A stretch of 64,000 bases of DNA from Poriferisodalis sp965208555 (GCF_965208555.1 NZ_OZ242342.1:2542001-2606000), one strand, 5' to 3'; counted from the stretch's first letter, positions 26,086-34,707 are shown. Notes: generated by a model not told the origin, from the sequence alone. Translations and numbers: made by a program.

Positions 26086-27270
26086 GTGAAGGGCAAGCGT
26101 CGAGGGTCAGCCGCCAACGGCGGACCAGCCAGCGTCACCGATCAGCAGCTGGCTGCCGCAGTGGCCGACGTCATCGATCCCGAGCTGCGCCGGCCCATCG
26201 GTCAGATGGGCATGCTGCGAGCTGCCGCAGTGGCCGGACGCGCCGCGCAGGTGCTCGTCGCCTTGCCGTCGAATGACTGGCCGGCTGCTGGGCATGTCTC
26301 GCACGCTGTCAGCGAGGCGGGGTGTGCGCTCGAGGGAATCGACGACGTGGTCGTGGAGTTCACGGTCATGGACGAGGCCGAGCAGTCGGCGCTGCGAGCG
26401 CAGCTCATCGGCGACCCGGCTGCTACGGCGGGCACCCACGACGGTCACGGTCACGCTGAAGGACGCGCCGTTCCGTTCGCCCAAGCCGGCAACAAGACCC
26501 GCGTGCTGCTGGTGGCCAGCGGCAAGGGCGGCGTCGGCAAGTCCAGCGTGACGGTCAATCTTGCGATCGCGTTGGCCCAGCGCGGCACACGTACCGCTGT
26601 CATCGATGCCGATGTCTGGGGATTCTCCATTCCCCGGATGCTCGGCGTCCAGCGTCCGCCCACGGTGATCGACCAGATGGTCGTGCCCACCGAGGCGCAT
26701 GGCGTGCGCTGCATGTCGATGGGGTTCTTCGCCCGCGAGGACCAGCCGGTCATCTGGCGAGGCCCAATGCTGCACAAGGCGCTCGAGCAGTTCCTCACCG
26801 ATGTCTTCTGGGACGAGCCCGACCACCTCCTCATCGACTTGCCACCGGGCACCGGCGACATCTCGCTGTCGCTGGCACAGTTCCTGCCGCGCTCGGAGAT
26901 GCTGGTGGTGACCACGCCGCAGCCGGCAGCGCAGAAGGTTGCCCAGCGCGCTGCCCAGATGGCGGGACGCGTGAACCTGCAGGTGCGGGCAGTGATTGAG
27001 AACATGAGCTGGTTCACCGGTGACGACGGCAAGCGCTACGAGCTCTTCGGCTCCGGAGGCGGGCAGGCGCTCGCCGACGAGTTGGAGGTTCCGCTGCTCG
27101 GTCAGGTGCCGCTGGTGCCGCAATTGCGCTCAGGTGGCGACGAGGGCATGCCGATCACGGCGGCAGATCCCGACAGCGAGGCGGCCGGTGTGTTCGGGGA
27201 CATGGCGCGCCTGCTCTGCGAGGAGCACTTGCCGACCCGCCGCTACAACGAGGGGTTGAAGCTGCTGTGA
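26086..27270 (+). CDS. mrp: Mrp/ApbC family iron-sulfur cluster carrier P-loop ATPase
   Basis: Mrp proteins bind and transfer Fe-S clusters in the cytosol. The GTG at 26086 has CAGGGG upstream and gives 394 residues. An N-terminal MIP18/DUF59 domain (about residues 18-105) is followed by a His-rich linker. The deviant Walker A GKGGVGKSSV comes near residue 148, with Walker B region LLIDLPPGTGD and segment NMSWFTGDDGKRY. The paired CxxC seen in many Mrp proteins for cluster binding is not present here. That also holds for a number of homologues, so cluster binding by this one is less certain. GTGA overlap with selO. Confidence 0.9.
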   Translation: MKGKRRGSAANGGPASVTDQQLAAAVADVIDPELRRPIGQMGMLRAAAVAGRAAQVLVALPSNDWPAAGHVSHAVSEAGCALEGIDDVVVEFTVMDEAEQSALRAQLIGDPAATAGTHDGHGHAEGRAVPFAQAGNKTRVLLVASGKGGVGKSSVTVNLAIALAQRGTRTAVIDADVWGFSIPRMLGVQRPPTVIDQMVVPTEAHGVRCMSMGFFAREDQPVIWRGPMLHKALEQFLTDVFWDEPDHLLIDLPPGTGDISLSLAQFLPRSEMLVVTTPQPAAQKVAQRAAQMAGRVNLQVRAVIENMSWFTGDDGKRYELFGSGGGQALADELEVPLLGQVPLVPQLRSGGDEGMPITAADPDSEAAGVFGDMARLLCEEHLPTRRYNEGLKLL

Positions 27271-28880
27271 GCGCCGTGGCGATGCCGATCGGCTCGCTCG
27301 ACGAGCTCAGTTTCGACAACCGCTTCACGGCCGCGCTCCCCGCCGACCCCGAGGCTGCCAACGCCCGCCGGCAGGTGATCGGCGCGTGCTACTCGAGGGT
27401 CGATCCGACACCGGTGCCGGCACCGCACCTGCTGGCGCACAGCGCGGAGATGTTCGAACTGCTGGGCTTCGACGCCGACTTGGCCAGCGATCCGGAGTTC
27501 GCTGCGGTGTTCGGCGGCAGCGCGCTGCTCGACGGCATGGATCCGCATGCCCATTGCTACGGCGGCCACCAGTTCGGCAACTGGGCCGGTCAGCTCGGCG
27601 ACGGCCGTGCGATCGCGCTCGGCGAAGTGGTGGACCGCAACGGACAGCACCAGACCCTGCAGCTCAAGGGCGCCGGCCCCACGCCGTATTCCCGTACCGC
27701 CGACGGCTTGGCAGTGCTGCGCAGCTCGGTGCGCGAGTTCCTGTGCAGCGAGGCCATGGCGCATCTGGGTGTGCCGACGACCCGGGCGCTCAGCCTGGTG
27801 GCGACGGGCGGCATGGTGATGCGCGACATGCTCTACGACGGCCATCCCGAGCTCGAGCCCGGGGCCGTGGTCTGCCGTGTGGCACCGTCGTTCGTGCGGT
27901 TCGGCAACTTCGAGATCTTCGCTTCCCGCGGCGACATCGACACGCTGCGCACCCTCACCGACTTCGTCATCGACGCTGACTTCCCGCATCTCGCTCCCGA
28001 GGCGGCACCGGGCCGCTACGTGCAGTTCTTCGACGAGGTGGTCCGGCGCACGGCCGACATGGTCTGCGAGTGGATGCGGGTGGGCTTCGTCCACGGCGTC
28101 ATGAACACCGACAACATGTCGATCCTGGGCCTCACCATCGACTACGGCCCCTACGGCTGGCTCGACGACTACGACCCTGACTGGACTCCCAACACCACTG
28201 ACGCCGCCCACCGGCGCTACCGCTTCGGCACCCAGCCCCACATCGCGCAGTGGAACCTGATGCAGCTCGCGAATGCGCTCTACCCGCTGATCGGCGAGGC
28301 CGAGCCGCTGCAGGCAGCGCTCGACGCCTATGTGCCGTACTTCGAGCAGAAGTGGTCGGCGATGATGGCCGCCAAGCTCGGCTTGCCGAGGCTCGACGGC
28401 GATGCCGACAGCGATCTGGCCACCGGCGCGCTCGGCGTGCTGCGGCTCGTCGAGACCGACATGACGGTGTTCTGGCGATGCCTCGCCGCAGTCGATACGG
28501 GCGATGGCGTCGATCCGGCCGAGCGCATCGCCCCGCTCGCCGCTGCGTACTACCGCCCCGACGAGGTCACCGACGAGCACCGCTCGGCGACCAGCGAGTT
28601 CGTCGAGCGCTACGCGGCACGGCTGCGGGCGCTCGGCATTGCCGACGGGCCTCGGCTTGAGGCCATGAACCGGGTCAATCCCAAGTACGTCCTGCGGAAC
28701 TACCTGGCCCAACTGGCCATCGACGCCGCCACCGAGGGCCGCCCCGAGGCCATCGGCGAGCTGCTGGACGTCATGCGCCGCCCCTACGACGAGCAGCCCG
28801 ACAGCGAGACCTACGCGGCGATGCGCCCCGACTGGGCCCGCACCCGAGTCGGCTGCAGCCAGCTCTCCTGCAGCTCCTAG
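27267..28880 (+). CDS. selO: Protein adenylyltransferase SelO (YdiU/UPF0061 family)
   Basis: SelO is a pseudokinase-fold enzyme that transfers AMP from ATP to Ser, Thr or Tyr of proteins and is linked to redox stress. The 537-residue product contains YGGHQFGNWAGQLGDGRA (about residues 97-114), LQLKGAGPTPYSRTADG, the active-site segment GFVHGVMNTDNMSILG and the metal-binding IDYGPYGW. Near the C-terminus GCSQLSCSS puts Cys530 and Cys535 where eukaryotic SelO has selenocysteine, so the redox pair is intact. It begins at a GTG overlapping the mrp stop, so the two are translationally coupled. Confidence 0.94.
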   Translation: MSAVAMPIGSLDELSFDNRFTAALPADPEAANARRQVIGACYSRVDPTPVPAPHLLAHSAEMFELLGFDADLASDPEFAAVFGGSALLDGMDPHAHCYGGHQFGNWAGQLGDGRAIALGEVVDRNGQHQTLQLKGAGPTPYSRTADGLAVLRSSVREFLCSEAMAHLGVPTTRALSLVATGGMVMRDMLYDGHPELEPGAVVCRVAPSFVRFGNFEIFASRGDIDTLRTLTDFVIDADFPHLAPEAAPGRYVQFFDEVVRRTADMVCEWMRVGFVHGVMNTDNMSILGLTIDYGPYGWLDDYDPDWTPNTTDAAHRRYRFGTQPHIAQWNLMQLANALYPLIGEAEPLQAALDAYVPYFEQKWSAMMAAKLGLPRLDGDADSDLATGALGVLRLVETDMTVFWRCLAAVDTGDGVDPAERIAPLAAAYYRPDEVTDEHRSATSEFVERYAARLRALGIADGPRLEAMNRVNPKYVLRNYLAQLAIDAATEGRPEAIGELLDVMRRPYDEQPDSETYAAMRPDWARTRVGCSQLSCSS

Positions 28881-28912
28881 GGCGTTGCGGGCACCACCGG
28901 TAGCCTGCGGCC

Positions 28913-29143
28913 ATGGACATCCGGATCGGCATCACCCACGGCGGTCGTGAGCTCAGCGTCGAGATCGACGACGAGGCTGCCGAGGACGCCGCGGCGTCGC
29001 TCGAAGGCGCATTGAGCGGCGACGAGACGGTGCTCTGGCTGACCGATCGCAGCGGGCGTCGTGTCGGCGTGCCCATTGACAAGCTCGCCTACCTCGAGCT
29101 GGGTCCGGCCGGCGATCGGCGCATCGGCTTCGCAGCGGACTGA
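28913..29143 (+). CDS. DUF3107 family protein
   Basis: A 76-residue acidic protein matching the actinobacterial DUF3107 family: MDIRIGITH at the start, then a helix-rich Glu/Ala centre, LWLTDRSGRRVGVPIDKLAYLELG and RRIGF near the end. Function is not known. It sits 32 bases after selO and 7 bases before the sensor kinase gene on the same strand. Confidence 0.85.
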   Translation: MDIRIGITHGGRELSVEIDDEAAEDAAASLEGALSGDETVLWLTDRSGRRVGVPIDKLAYLELGPAGDRRIGFAAD

Positions 29144-29150
29144 GATTCGA

Positions 29151-30761
29151 ATGCGGGCGCCCGCCGACCGGCCGCTGCCCGCGGCCGACATGCGCGACAG
29201 TGCCGACGACGGCCCGCGCGAGCACCTGCGCCGGCTGCTCGCGTGGTGGTCGCTGCTGGCCGACCTGTCGTTTTCCGACCTGCTGCTGTTCGTGCCCGGG
29301 CAGGTGACCGCACTTGACGAACTGCCCGACGAGGTCGCCGACCTGCATTCGAACGACCCCGATGGCCCGTCGCGTCCGTGGCGCCGGCTCGGTTCTGAGA
29401 CTCCGCTGACCGTGATCGGCCAGATCCGGCCCACGACCGGTCGCACGCTGTACCGCGACGACCACATCGGGCTGTGCGTGGCTGCCAGCGAGCGGCCGCT
29501 GGTGTCGGAGGCATTCGCCCGCGGCGTCATCGTCACCGGTGAGGGCCTGCGGGTGCCCGGCGACCGGCGAGCACGCATCACCGCAGTGCCGGTGACCTTC
29601 GACGGCGTGACCATTGCCGTGATGAGCAGCGAGGTCACACCGCGCTTCACCGACATCCGCGATCCAGGCGAACTCGAGCGCACCTACATCGCGACGTTCG
29701 GCCGCCTTGCCCGCATGGTCGCCGGCGGCCTGTTCCCCTACCGGGGTGCCGATGTCGCCGACCAGGAGGCTCCGCGGGTGGGCGACGGGCTGTTCCTCAC
29801 CGACGAGACGACACGTATCGGCTTCGCATCGCCGAATGCGGTCAGCGCGCTGCACCGCATCGGCGTCGGCGGCAACGTGCAAGGCCGCCGCGTGCGAGAT
29901 CTCGAACTGGGGCCTGACGTGGTGGGACGCGCCATCAGCGGCGGCATTCCCGTGGTGGGCGAGGTGGAGCACCAGTCGGTGACGGTGCAGCTGCAGGCGC
30001 TGCCGCTCACCGACACCCCCGTGCGCAACGCGCTGGTGCTGCTGCGCGACGTGACCGAGCTGCGGCGCCGCGACCGGCTGCTCATCTCCAAGGACGCCAC
30101 GATCCGCGAGATCCACCACCGCGTCACGAACAACCTGCAGACGGTCTCATCGCTGCTGCGCATCCAGGCCCGCCGCTTGGAATCGCGCGAGGCGAACCGG
30201 GCGCTCGACGAGGCCGTGCGGCGCATCCGGGCAATCGCCCTCGTGCACCAGACCTTGTCGGCCGAGACCACCGACGACGTCGACTTCTGCGACGTGGCCG
30301 AGACGCTGACCGAGACGATGCGCCAGAGCATCACCTTCCCCGAGCGGCCCATCGATTTCACGGTCTCCTGCGAGGCGGGGATGCTGCGATCCCAGACGGC
30401 GACATCGCTGGCTGTGGTGCTCAATGAGCTGCTCCAGAACGCGGTGGATCACGCCTTTCCCCAGCTGTGGGAGATCGAGGACCAGACGCTTGAAGCCGCT
30501 CCGGGACTCGACGAGAGCCCGATCGGCCGTGTCGAGGTCGAGATCTCCCGGCCGGAGGCGGACCTGCTGTCGATGGTCGTGCGCGATGACGGAGTCGGCA
30601 TCCCCGCCGACTACGACGCACAGCGTTCAGGAGGTCTCGGCACCTCGATTGTCCGGGCTCTGTGCGGGTCCGATCTCGGCGGCACCTTCGAGGTGCGGCG
30701 CCGGACGCCCCCGCCCGGATCCGAGGCCGTCGTGCAGATCCCGCTGCGCACGAGCGCCTGA
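29151..30761 (+). CDS. PdtaS-type sensor histidine kinase
   Basis: A 536-residue soluble sensor kinase. An N-terminal GAF-like domain (about residues 20-190) and a PAS-like domain (about 205-305) precede the HisKA_2 dimerisation domain with IREIHHRVTNNLQTVSSLL (about 319-337). A HATPase domain follows, with the N-box VVLNELLQNAVDHAF and G-box DDGVGIP and GGLGTSIV. This is the architecture of mycobacterial PdtaS, which pairs with the RNA-binding antiterminator PdtaR. No pdtaR-like ANTAR gene is adjacent, so the response regulator must be elsewhere. No membrane segment is visible, so the signal is cytoplasmic. Confidence 0.88.
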   Translation: MRAPADRPLPAADMRDSADDGPREHLRRLLAWWSLLADLSFSDLLLFVPGQVTALDELPDEVADLHSNDPDGPSRPWRRLGSETPLTVIGQIRPTTGRTLYRDDHIGLCVAASERPLVSEAFARGVIVTGEGLRVPGDRRARITAVPVTFDGVTIAVMSSEVTPRFTDIRDPGELERTYIATFGRLARMVAGGLFPYRGADVADQEAPRVGDGLFLTDETTRIGFASPNAVSALHRIGVGGNVQGRRVRDLELGPDVVGRAISGGIPVVGEVEHQSVTVQLQALPLTDTPVRNALVLLRDVTELRRRDRLLISKDATIREIHHRVTNNLQTVSSLLRIQARRLESREANRALDEAVRRIRAIALVHQTLSAETTDDVDFCDVAETLTETMRQSITFPERPIDFTVSCEAGMLRSQTATSLAVVLNELLQNAVDHAFPQLWEIEDQTLEAAPGLDESPIGRVEVEISRPEADLLSMVVRDDGVGIPADYDAQRSGGLGTSIVRALCGSDLGGTFEVRRRTPPPGSEAVVQIPLRTSA

Positions 30762-30785
30762 CGGCCCGGACGAATAGCGCGAGTG

Positions 30786-30821
30786 ATTGTTCACAACGTT
30801 CGTTCGTATGAACTATTGTTC
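30786..30821. promoter_or_regulatory. Direct and inverted repeats upstream of the serine recombinase gene
   Basis: ATTGTTC occurs twice as a direct repeat (30786-30792 and 30815-30821). GTTCA (30789-30793) and TGAAC (30809-30813) form an inverted pair around AACGTTCGTTCGTA. The stretch is AT-rich for this genome and ends 5 bases before the recombinase start. It could be an operator, a promoter or the recombinase's own crossover site. Confidence 0.4.
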
Positions 30822-30826
30822 GCGCA

Positions 30827-31552
30827 ATGTACGAAGAAGACAACGAATCCGCAGCGAAGCGGGTCATCTCATATGCGCGAGTCTCCACAGGCGCCCAAGC
30901 GGCATCGGGGCTCGGCACCGAAGCGCAGCACAGGGCCGTCCAGGCTGCGGCAGCCGGACAAGGCTGGCAAATCGTCGACATCTGTACCGATGACGCTGTG
31001 TCGGCCGCCATCGAGCCCGCACGACGACCGGAACTAGGGGCAGCGCTCGAGCGGCTCGACGCCGGCAAGGCGGACCTCATCGCGGCAGTGCGCCTCGATC
31101 GTTTCGTTCGCTCAATTCGCGACTTGCAGAACCTGCTGGATCTCTCGTCCAGAGGTGGCTGGGACTTCTTCTGCCTTGATCTGCCTATCAGCTCCGACGT
31201 ACCTGCGGGTGTGTTCATGCGCCACGTGGTCGGCGCGTTCAACGAGCTTGAGCGCTCGCTTGCCAGCGGGCGCACCAAGGCAGCCCTCGCGGTGGCGCGC
31301 AGCCAGGGCAAGCGACTCGGGCGACCGAGCAAGCAGTCCCAAGAGGCCAAGGACCTCGCGACCGCGCTGCGCGCCGAAGGCCTGAGCCTGCACAAGATCG
31401 CCGTCGCCCTCGAGGAGGCCGGGCTGTGCACCGCCACCGGCAAGACGGTCTGGTCACCATCCAGCGTCCGAGGACTCCTGCGCACCGCCCGCCTCGACCA
31501 AGAAGCCGAAGCCAACGCCGCCCGCTACGCCGCCGAGCAGCGCGATCGTTAG
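30827..31552 (+). CDS. Small serine recombinase (resolvase/invertase family)
   Basis: A 241-residue site-specific recombinase. The N-terminal catalytic domain has ISYARVSTGAQ with nucleophile Ser20, the Arg-containing ADLIAAVRLDRFVRS motif near residues 82-97, and the long helix with FNELERSLASGRTKAAL. A short DNA-binding domain follows with a helix-turn-helix (LRAEGLSLHKIAVALEEAG). It lacks the large C-terminal domains of phage-type serine integrases, so it resembles resolvases and invertases. It sits next to three small secreted or membrane genes of lower GC, which suggests a mobile or acquired segment. Confidence 0.88.
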   Translation: MYEEDNESAAKRVISYARVSTGAQAASGLGTEAQHRAVQAAAAGQGWQIVDICTDDAVSAAIEPARRPELGAALERLDAGKADLIAAVRLDRFVRSIRDLQNLLDLSSRGGWDFFCLDLPISSDVPAGVFMRHVVGAFNELERSLASGRTKAALAVARSQGKRLGRPSKQSQEAKDLATALRAEGLSLHKIAVALEEAGLCTATGKTVWSPSSVRGLLRTARLDQEAEANAARYAAEQRDR

Positions 31553-31573
31553 CGCCTATATCCAGGCTGTGCG

Positions 31574-31606
31574 TTGAGGTCCCGTCCCTCAGGGGCAGGA
31601 CCTCAA
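31574..31606. terminator. Hairpin between convergent recombinase and lipoprotein genes
   Basis: A perfect 9-bp inverted repeat, TTGAGGTCC (31574-31582) and GGACCTCAA (31598-31606), with a further CCC/GGG pair inside the loop. It covers the stop codon of the minus-strand lipoprotein gene and lies 21 bases after the recombinase stop, so it could serve both. Confidence 0.65.
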
Positions 31607-31860
31607 TCGCACTGCCGTCGGGTCTCAGCCTCCGCCAGGATCATCGCCACCCGAGCATCGAAGACATCCTCGTCGGAGTGATCCTCACCGGATGCATGCG
31701 CTGCCTCATGTAACTCGATGGCACCGCCATAGGCCTGCTCGGCTCGCACCTGCCGTACAACTGCGCTCTCACATGCCGTCGACGGCGCGGTGACCCCACA
31801 AGATGACAGGAGCAGCAGCAGTGCAATCCCCGCGAGGAGGCACGCTCCGCAGCGATTCAC
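31603..31860 (-). CDS. Small lipoprotein
   Basis: An 85-residue product from the GTG at 31860, which overlaps the previous stop (GTGA). The signal peptide is short, with a Leu-rich core and lipobox LSSC at about residues 18-21. The mature part (about 65 residues) is helical and acidic (ELHEAAHASGEDHSDEDVF) with two further cysteines. No family recognised. It is the last gene of a three-gene coupled unit. A longer ORF reading upstream exists but overlaps the preceding gene out of frame. Confidence 0.62.
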   Translation of the reverse strand: MNRCGACLLAGIALLLLLSSCGVTAPSTACESAVVRQVRAEQAYGGAIELHEAAHASGEDHSDEDVFDARVAMILAEAETRRQCD

Positions 31861-32105
31861 TCTTGAGGCGAACTTGAGCGGGCTGGATACAGGTCGCGGC
31901 CGCGACGCTTCCACCACGTCCAAGCGACCGCTACGAGCAGCACGCCGAGGGTGAGCATCGAATAGAGCACGCCTGTCGAGTAGCCGATGAGCCAATACGA
32001 CCACATCACGAGCGCTGGTACCGCGGCACCACCGATCGACCACAACAGAGCTTCGCGCTTGCTCCTGTATGAATCAGTGTTGTACACGTATCTCACTGCG
32101 TTCAT
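31857..32105 (-). CDS. Small membrane protein, unknown function
   Basis: An 82-residue product with two hydrophobic segments (about residues 21-38 and 43-61) and a basic end (WWKRRGRDLYPARS). The ATG at 32105 starts one base after the stop of the secreted protein gene, and its stop overlaps the lipoprotein start, so it is the middle of a translationally coupled trio. A longer version from 32228 would run inside the upstream gene in another frame and was not chosen. No family recognised. Confidence 0.6.
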   Translation of the reverse strand: MNAVRYVYNTDSYRSKREALLWSIGGAAVPALVMWSYWLIGYSTGVLYSMLTLGVLLVAVAWTWWKRRGRDLYPARSSSPQE

Positions 32106-32106
32106 C

Positions 32107-32514
32107 CTACGGTCCAGGAAGCGTTGCAATGGTGCCGAAGCAAGCCCCAGAGGCAACTGCGCCGCCCACTCCGGCAGTTGCTCCACCGACCGCAACACCG
32201 AACGTCCCGCACAGGAGAGTCGTTCCACCCCAATAGACGGCGCGTTCCCACCAGTGGCTGTGTGGGATGGTGACGCAACGTTCCCTTGTCTCTTGGTACG
32301 CGCCGGGACCGTTGCGGCCGTTGGGGTAGACCGTCACCGTGTAGTAGGTGCAGTCGTAATCTGTGTGTGCTGCGGCAGGCGAGATGTCAAGTGCATCGAG
32401 CACGCCAGGCAAATCAGCTCGTGTCGGCATGGCAACTGCCATCGTGGTGCTGAGCAGCAGTGCTGCGAGCACGCTCGCTAGCGCCTTGGTTGGTAGTGAT
32501 GCGGTGAGAGTCAT
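32107..32514 (-). CDS. Small secreted protein with glycine-rich hydrophobic C-terminus
   Basis: A 135-residue product from the ATG at 32514, with AAAGGA 9-14 bases upstream. A signal peptide covers about residues 1-33. The mature part begins with an Asp/Ala stretch and contains Cys-Thr-Tyr-Tyr and an Arg-Cys pair that could form a disulphide. It ends with a hydrophobic Gly/Ala-rich segment (GVAVGGATAGVGGAVASGAC). Small size, export signal and a Gly-rich amphiphilic tail recall some bacteriocin precursors, but no known family matches, so this is speculation. It is the first gene of the coupled trio. Confidence 0.62.
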   Translation of the reverse strand: MTLTASLPTKALASVLAALLLSTTMAVAMPTRADLPGVLDALDISPAAAHTDYDCTYYTVTVYPNGRNGPGAYQETRERCVTIPHSHWWERAVYWGGTTLLCGTFGVAVGGATAGVGGAVASGACFGTIATLPGP

Positions 32515-32872
32515 CCGCTGATCCGTCCTTTCTGGTCGGGATTCGTTCGTTTTGCGCACAGCCGGAACGGACAGAAACGGACACGACGACGACCGCGAGT
32601 GAGTTGCGCGCGGGCGCGACGGCGGGACGCGTGTTCTCCAACGGTTCTGCGGGTTTGCGGCTGTCGGGAGCGCTGTCCGGGCCCGGGTCAGGACCGGCGC
32701 GGGATCGGCTTGACAGGCGCCTGTGGGCCTGTTAGCAATACGAACGTTTCAGGCACGCCCGAAAATCGCCTCTGACCAGCAGGTTTAGATCGTCAGAGGG
32801 CGCGCGAACAGCTCAGTTGCTGGCTTGAGAGCCGGCGTCGGGCCGCAGCTCCGGTGCCGCAGAGCGCCGGAG
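32515..32872. other. 358-base region without a supported gene
   Basis: The stretch separates the small secreted gene from the lipid kinase gene. It holds a plus-strand promoter-like pair (TTGACA at 32710-32715 and TAGCAA at 32733-32738, 17-base spacing). It also holds AATACGAACGTTT (32737-32749), which nearly matches, in inverted orientation, the AACGTTCGT core upstream of the recombinase. No coding frame or RNA was convincing. Confidence 0.5.
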
Positions 32873-33808
32873 TCAGTCAGACACAGCGGGGATGGCCAGG
32901 CGCAGCACGTCGGGCACCCACTCGAGCCGGAGCTCGTTGACGGCGCCGAGGTGATCGCCGTCGAGCTGATGGCCGAACGGGCGCCTTCCTGTCACGGTGA
33001 GCTCGCGTACGTCGTCGATGCGCTGCACCACGCTCGGATCGGTATCGCTCAGGCTGCCGTTGGCGCCGAACACCGCCGAGAGCACGCCGAGCGCGTCAGC
33101 GAGCTTGAGCGACCGCAGGCCCACCACGGACAGCCCGGTATGCAGCGTCGCCGCCGGTGCGATCCGAACCGGACGGCTGCCGAGGAAGGTGTACGGGTCG
33201 GTGTTGGCCACGACGACAACGAAGCAGCCGTCCATGACTGCTACTGCTGGCGCAGTCGTTCGAACTCCCAGCGTTCCTGTCTGCCGGTCATAGCGGCGCA
33301 GGGTGTCGAGGCCAGCGAGCAGGAACAGCGGGTGGCCGAGATACCGCTTGAGCGTCGGGTGCCGCTCGACCTGCTCCACCACGGCAGCGTCGAGTCCCAT
33401 GCCGCAGTGGAACAGGAAGTAGCGACCGGAGGTGCGCCCGAGCCCCGCCGAGGTGATGTTGCCGGCATCGAACGCGTCAAGAACCGCTTCGGTTGCCAGC
33501 AGCGGGTCGTCAGGCGTGCCGATCGTTCGTGCGAACACATTGGTAGAACCGCCCGGCAAGGCAGCGAGTACGCAGTCAGTGCCGGCAACGCCGTTGGCCG
33601 CTTCGTTGAGGGTGCCGTCGCCGCCCAGCACGACCACTGCGTCGGTGCCGGTGGTGGCTGCCCCGCGGGCGAGACGGGCCGCGTGCCCTCGCCGGTTGGT
33701 GAAAGCCACCTCGGTGTCGTGCCGCTCCGAGAGCGCCGTGTGGATCAGCACGCGCGTGCGCGCTGTCGTCGACGATGCCGAATCGTTGACCAGCAGCAGG
33801 ACACGCAC
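32873..33808 (-). CDS. Diacylglycerol/sphingosine kinase-like lipid kinase
   Basis: A 311-residue protein of the DAGK catalytic family, which phosphorylates lipids such as diacylglycerol at the membrane. Landmarks are the N-terminal LLLVNDSASS nucleotide-binding strand, VVLGGDGTLNEAANG (the GGDGT motif) near residue 60, LPGGSTNVFARTIG, and a C-terminal GHQLDGDHLGA segment (a variant of the QxDGE motif). The start is taken at the GTG at 33808, just before the family-like sequence. ATGs at 33847, 33883 and 33895 would add an Arg/Cys-rich leader. The gene is divergent from etfB. Confidence 0.86.
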   Translation of the reverse strand: MRVLLLVNDSASSTTARTRVLIHTALSERHDTEVAFTNRRGHAARLARGAATTGTDAVVVLGGDGTLNEAANGVAGTDCVLAALPGGSTNVFARTIGTPDDPLLATEAVLDAFDAGNITSAGLGRTSGRYFLFHCGMGLDAAVVEQVERHPTLKRYLGHPLFLLAGLDTLRRYDRQTGTLGVRTTAPAVAVMDGCFVVVVANTDPYTFLGSRPVRIAPAATLHTGLSVVGLRSLKLADALGVLSAVFGANGSLSDTDPSVVQRIDDVRELTVTGRRPFGHQLDGDHLGAVNELRLEWVPDVLRLAIPAVSD

Positions 33809-33925
33809 CGCGCAAGTCTCGCCCCGGCGTGAGCATGCGAGCGCCATCGGGCAGGGCGCGCGCCTGCGAGCGTGATCAGACATCGGGTGTGGCATCGGTG
33901 CCGTGAGTCGGCAGACTGCCCGGCC

Positions 33926-34705
33926 ATGAAGGTCGTTGTGTGCGTCAAGCAGATCCCAGACCCGGCCATACCGGGAGAGCTGCTCCCAGATACCGGGACC
34001 CTGAACCGGGACGACAAGCTGATCCTGGACGAATCCGACTCATACGGCGTCGAGATGGCACTGCAGCTCGCCGAGGCCGCCGGCGGCGGCCAAGTATCGC
34101 TGGTGTCGATGGCGCCGCGATCGGAGACAAGCGGTCTGCGCACGGCGCTCGCCATGGGTGCCGACGACGCTGTGCTCATCAGCGACGATGCGCTCGCCGG
34201 CAGCGACGCGCTCGGCACGGCCAAGGTGCTGGGTGCCGCGATTGCCGGTCTCGAAGCCGACCTTGTGCTGGCCGGCGTCGAATCCAGCGACGGGTACACG
34301 GGCACCGTTCCCGAGATGATCGCCGGAGTGATGGGGCTGCCGTCGGTGACCTTCGCGAAGCACATCGAGATCGCCGACGGCGTCGCCAGCGTGCAGCGGC
34401 AGACCGAAGCCGGCTACGACCAGGTGGAGTGCGCCCTCCCGGCGGTCGTGTCGGTGACGGCCGGCGTGGTGGAGCCGCGCTACCCCTCGTTCAAGGGGAT
34501 CATGGCGGCCAAGAAGAAGCCGGTCGATGCGAAGGATCTTTCGGCCCTCGGCATCGATGCGGCATCCGTCGGCGTAGCGGGCGCTCGCCAGGAGACGGTC
34601 GAGGTGACCGACGCTCCCGAGCGCGAGGCCGGCGAGATCATCACCGACGAAGGCGATGCGCACGCCAACATCGTCGAATTCCTGACTGAACTCAAGGTGA
34701 TTTGA
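33926..34705 (+). CDS. etfB: Electron transfer flavoprotein beta subunit
   Basis: EtfB pairs with EtfA to carry electrons from acyl-CoA dehydrogenases and related flavoenzymes to the membrane quinone pool via ETF-QO. The 259-residue product starts with MKVVVCVKQIPDP and includes DESDSYGVEMALQLAE, the LAGVESSDGYTGTVPEMIA signature region and the PRYPSFKGIMAAKKKP motif. Its normal length and adjacency to etfA confirm the call. The start is at ATG 33926; the longer ORF upstream is not conserved. Confidence 0.95.
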   Translation: MKVVVCVKQIPDPAIPGELLPDTGTLNRDDKLILDESDSYGVEMALQLAEAAGGGQVSLVSMAPRSETSGLRTALAMGADDAVLISDDALAGSDALGTAKVLGAAIAGLEADLVLAGVESSDGYTGTVPEMIAGVMGLPSVTFAKHIEIADGVASVQRQTEAGYDQVECALPAVVSVTAGVVEPRYPSFKGIMAAKKKPVDAKDLSALGIDAASVGVAGARQETVEVTDAPEREAGEIITDEGDAHANIVEFLTELKVI

Positions 34706-34707
34706 GA

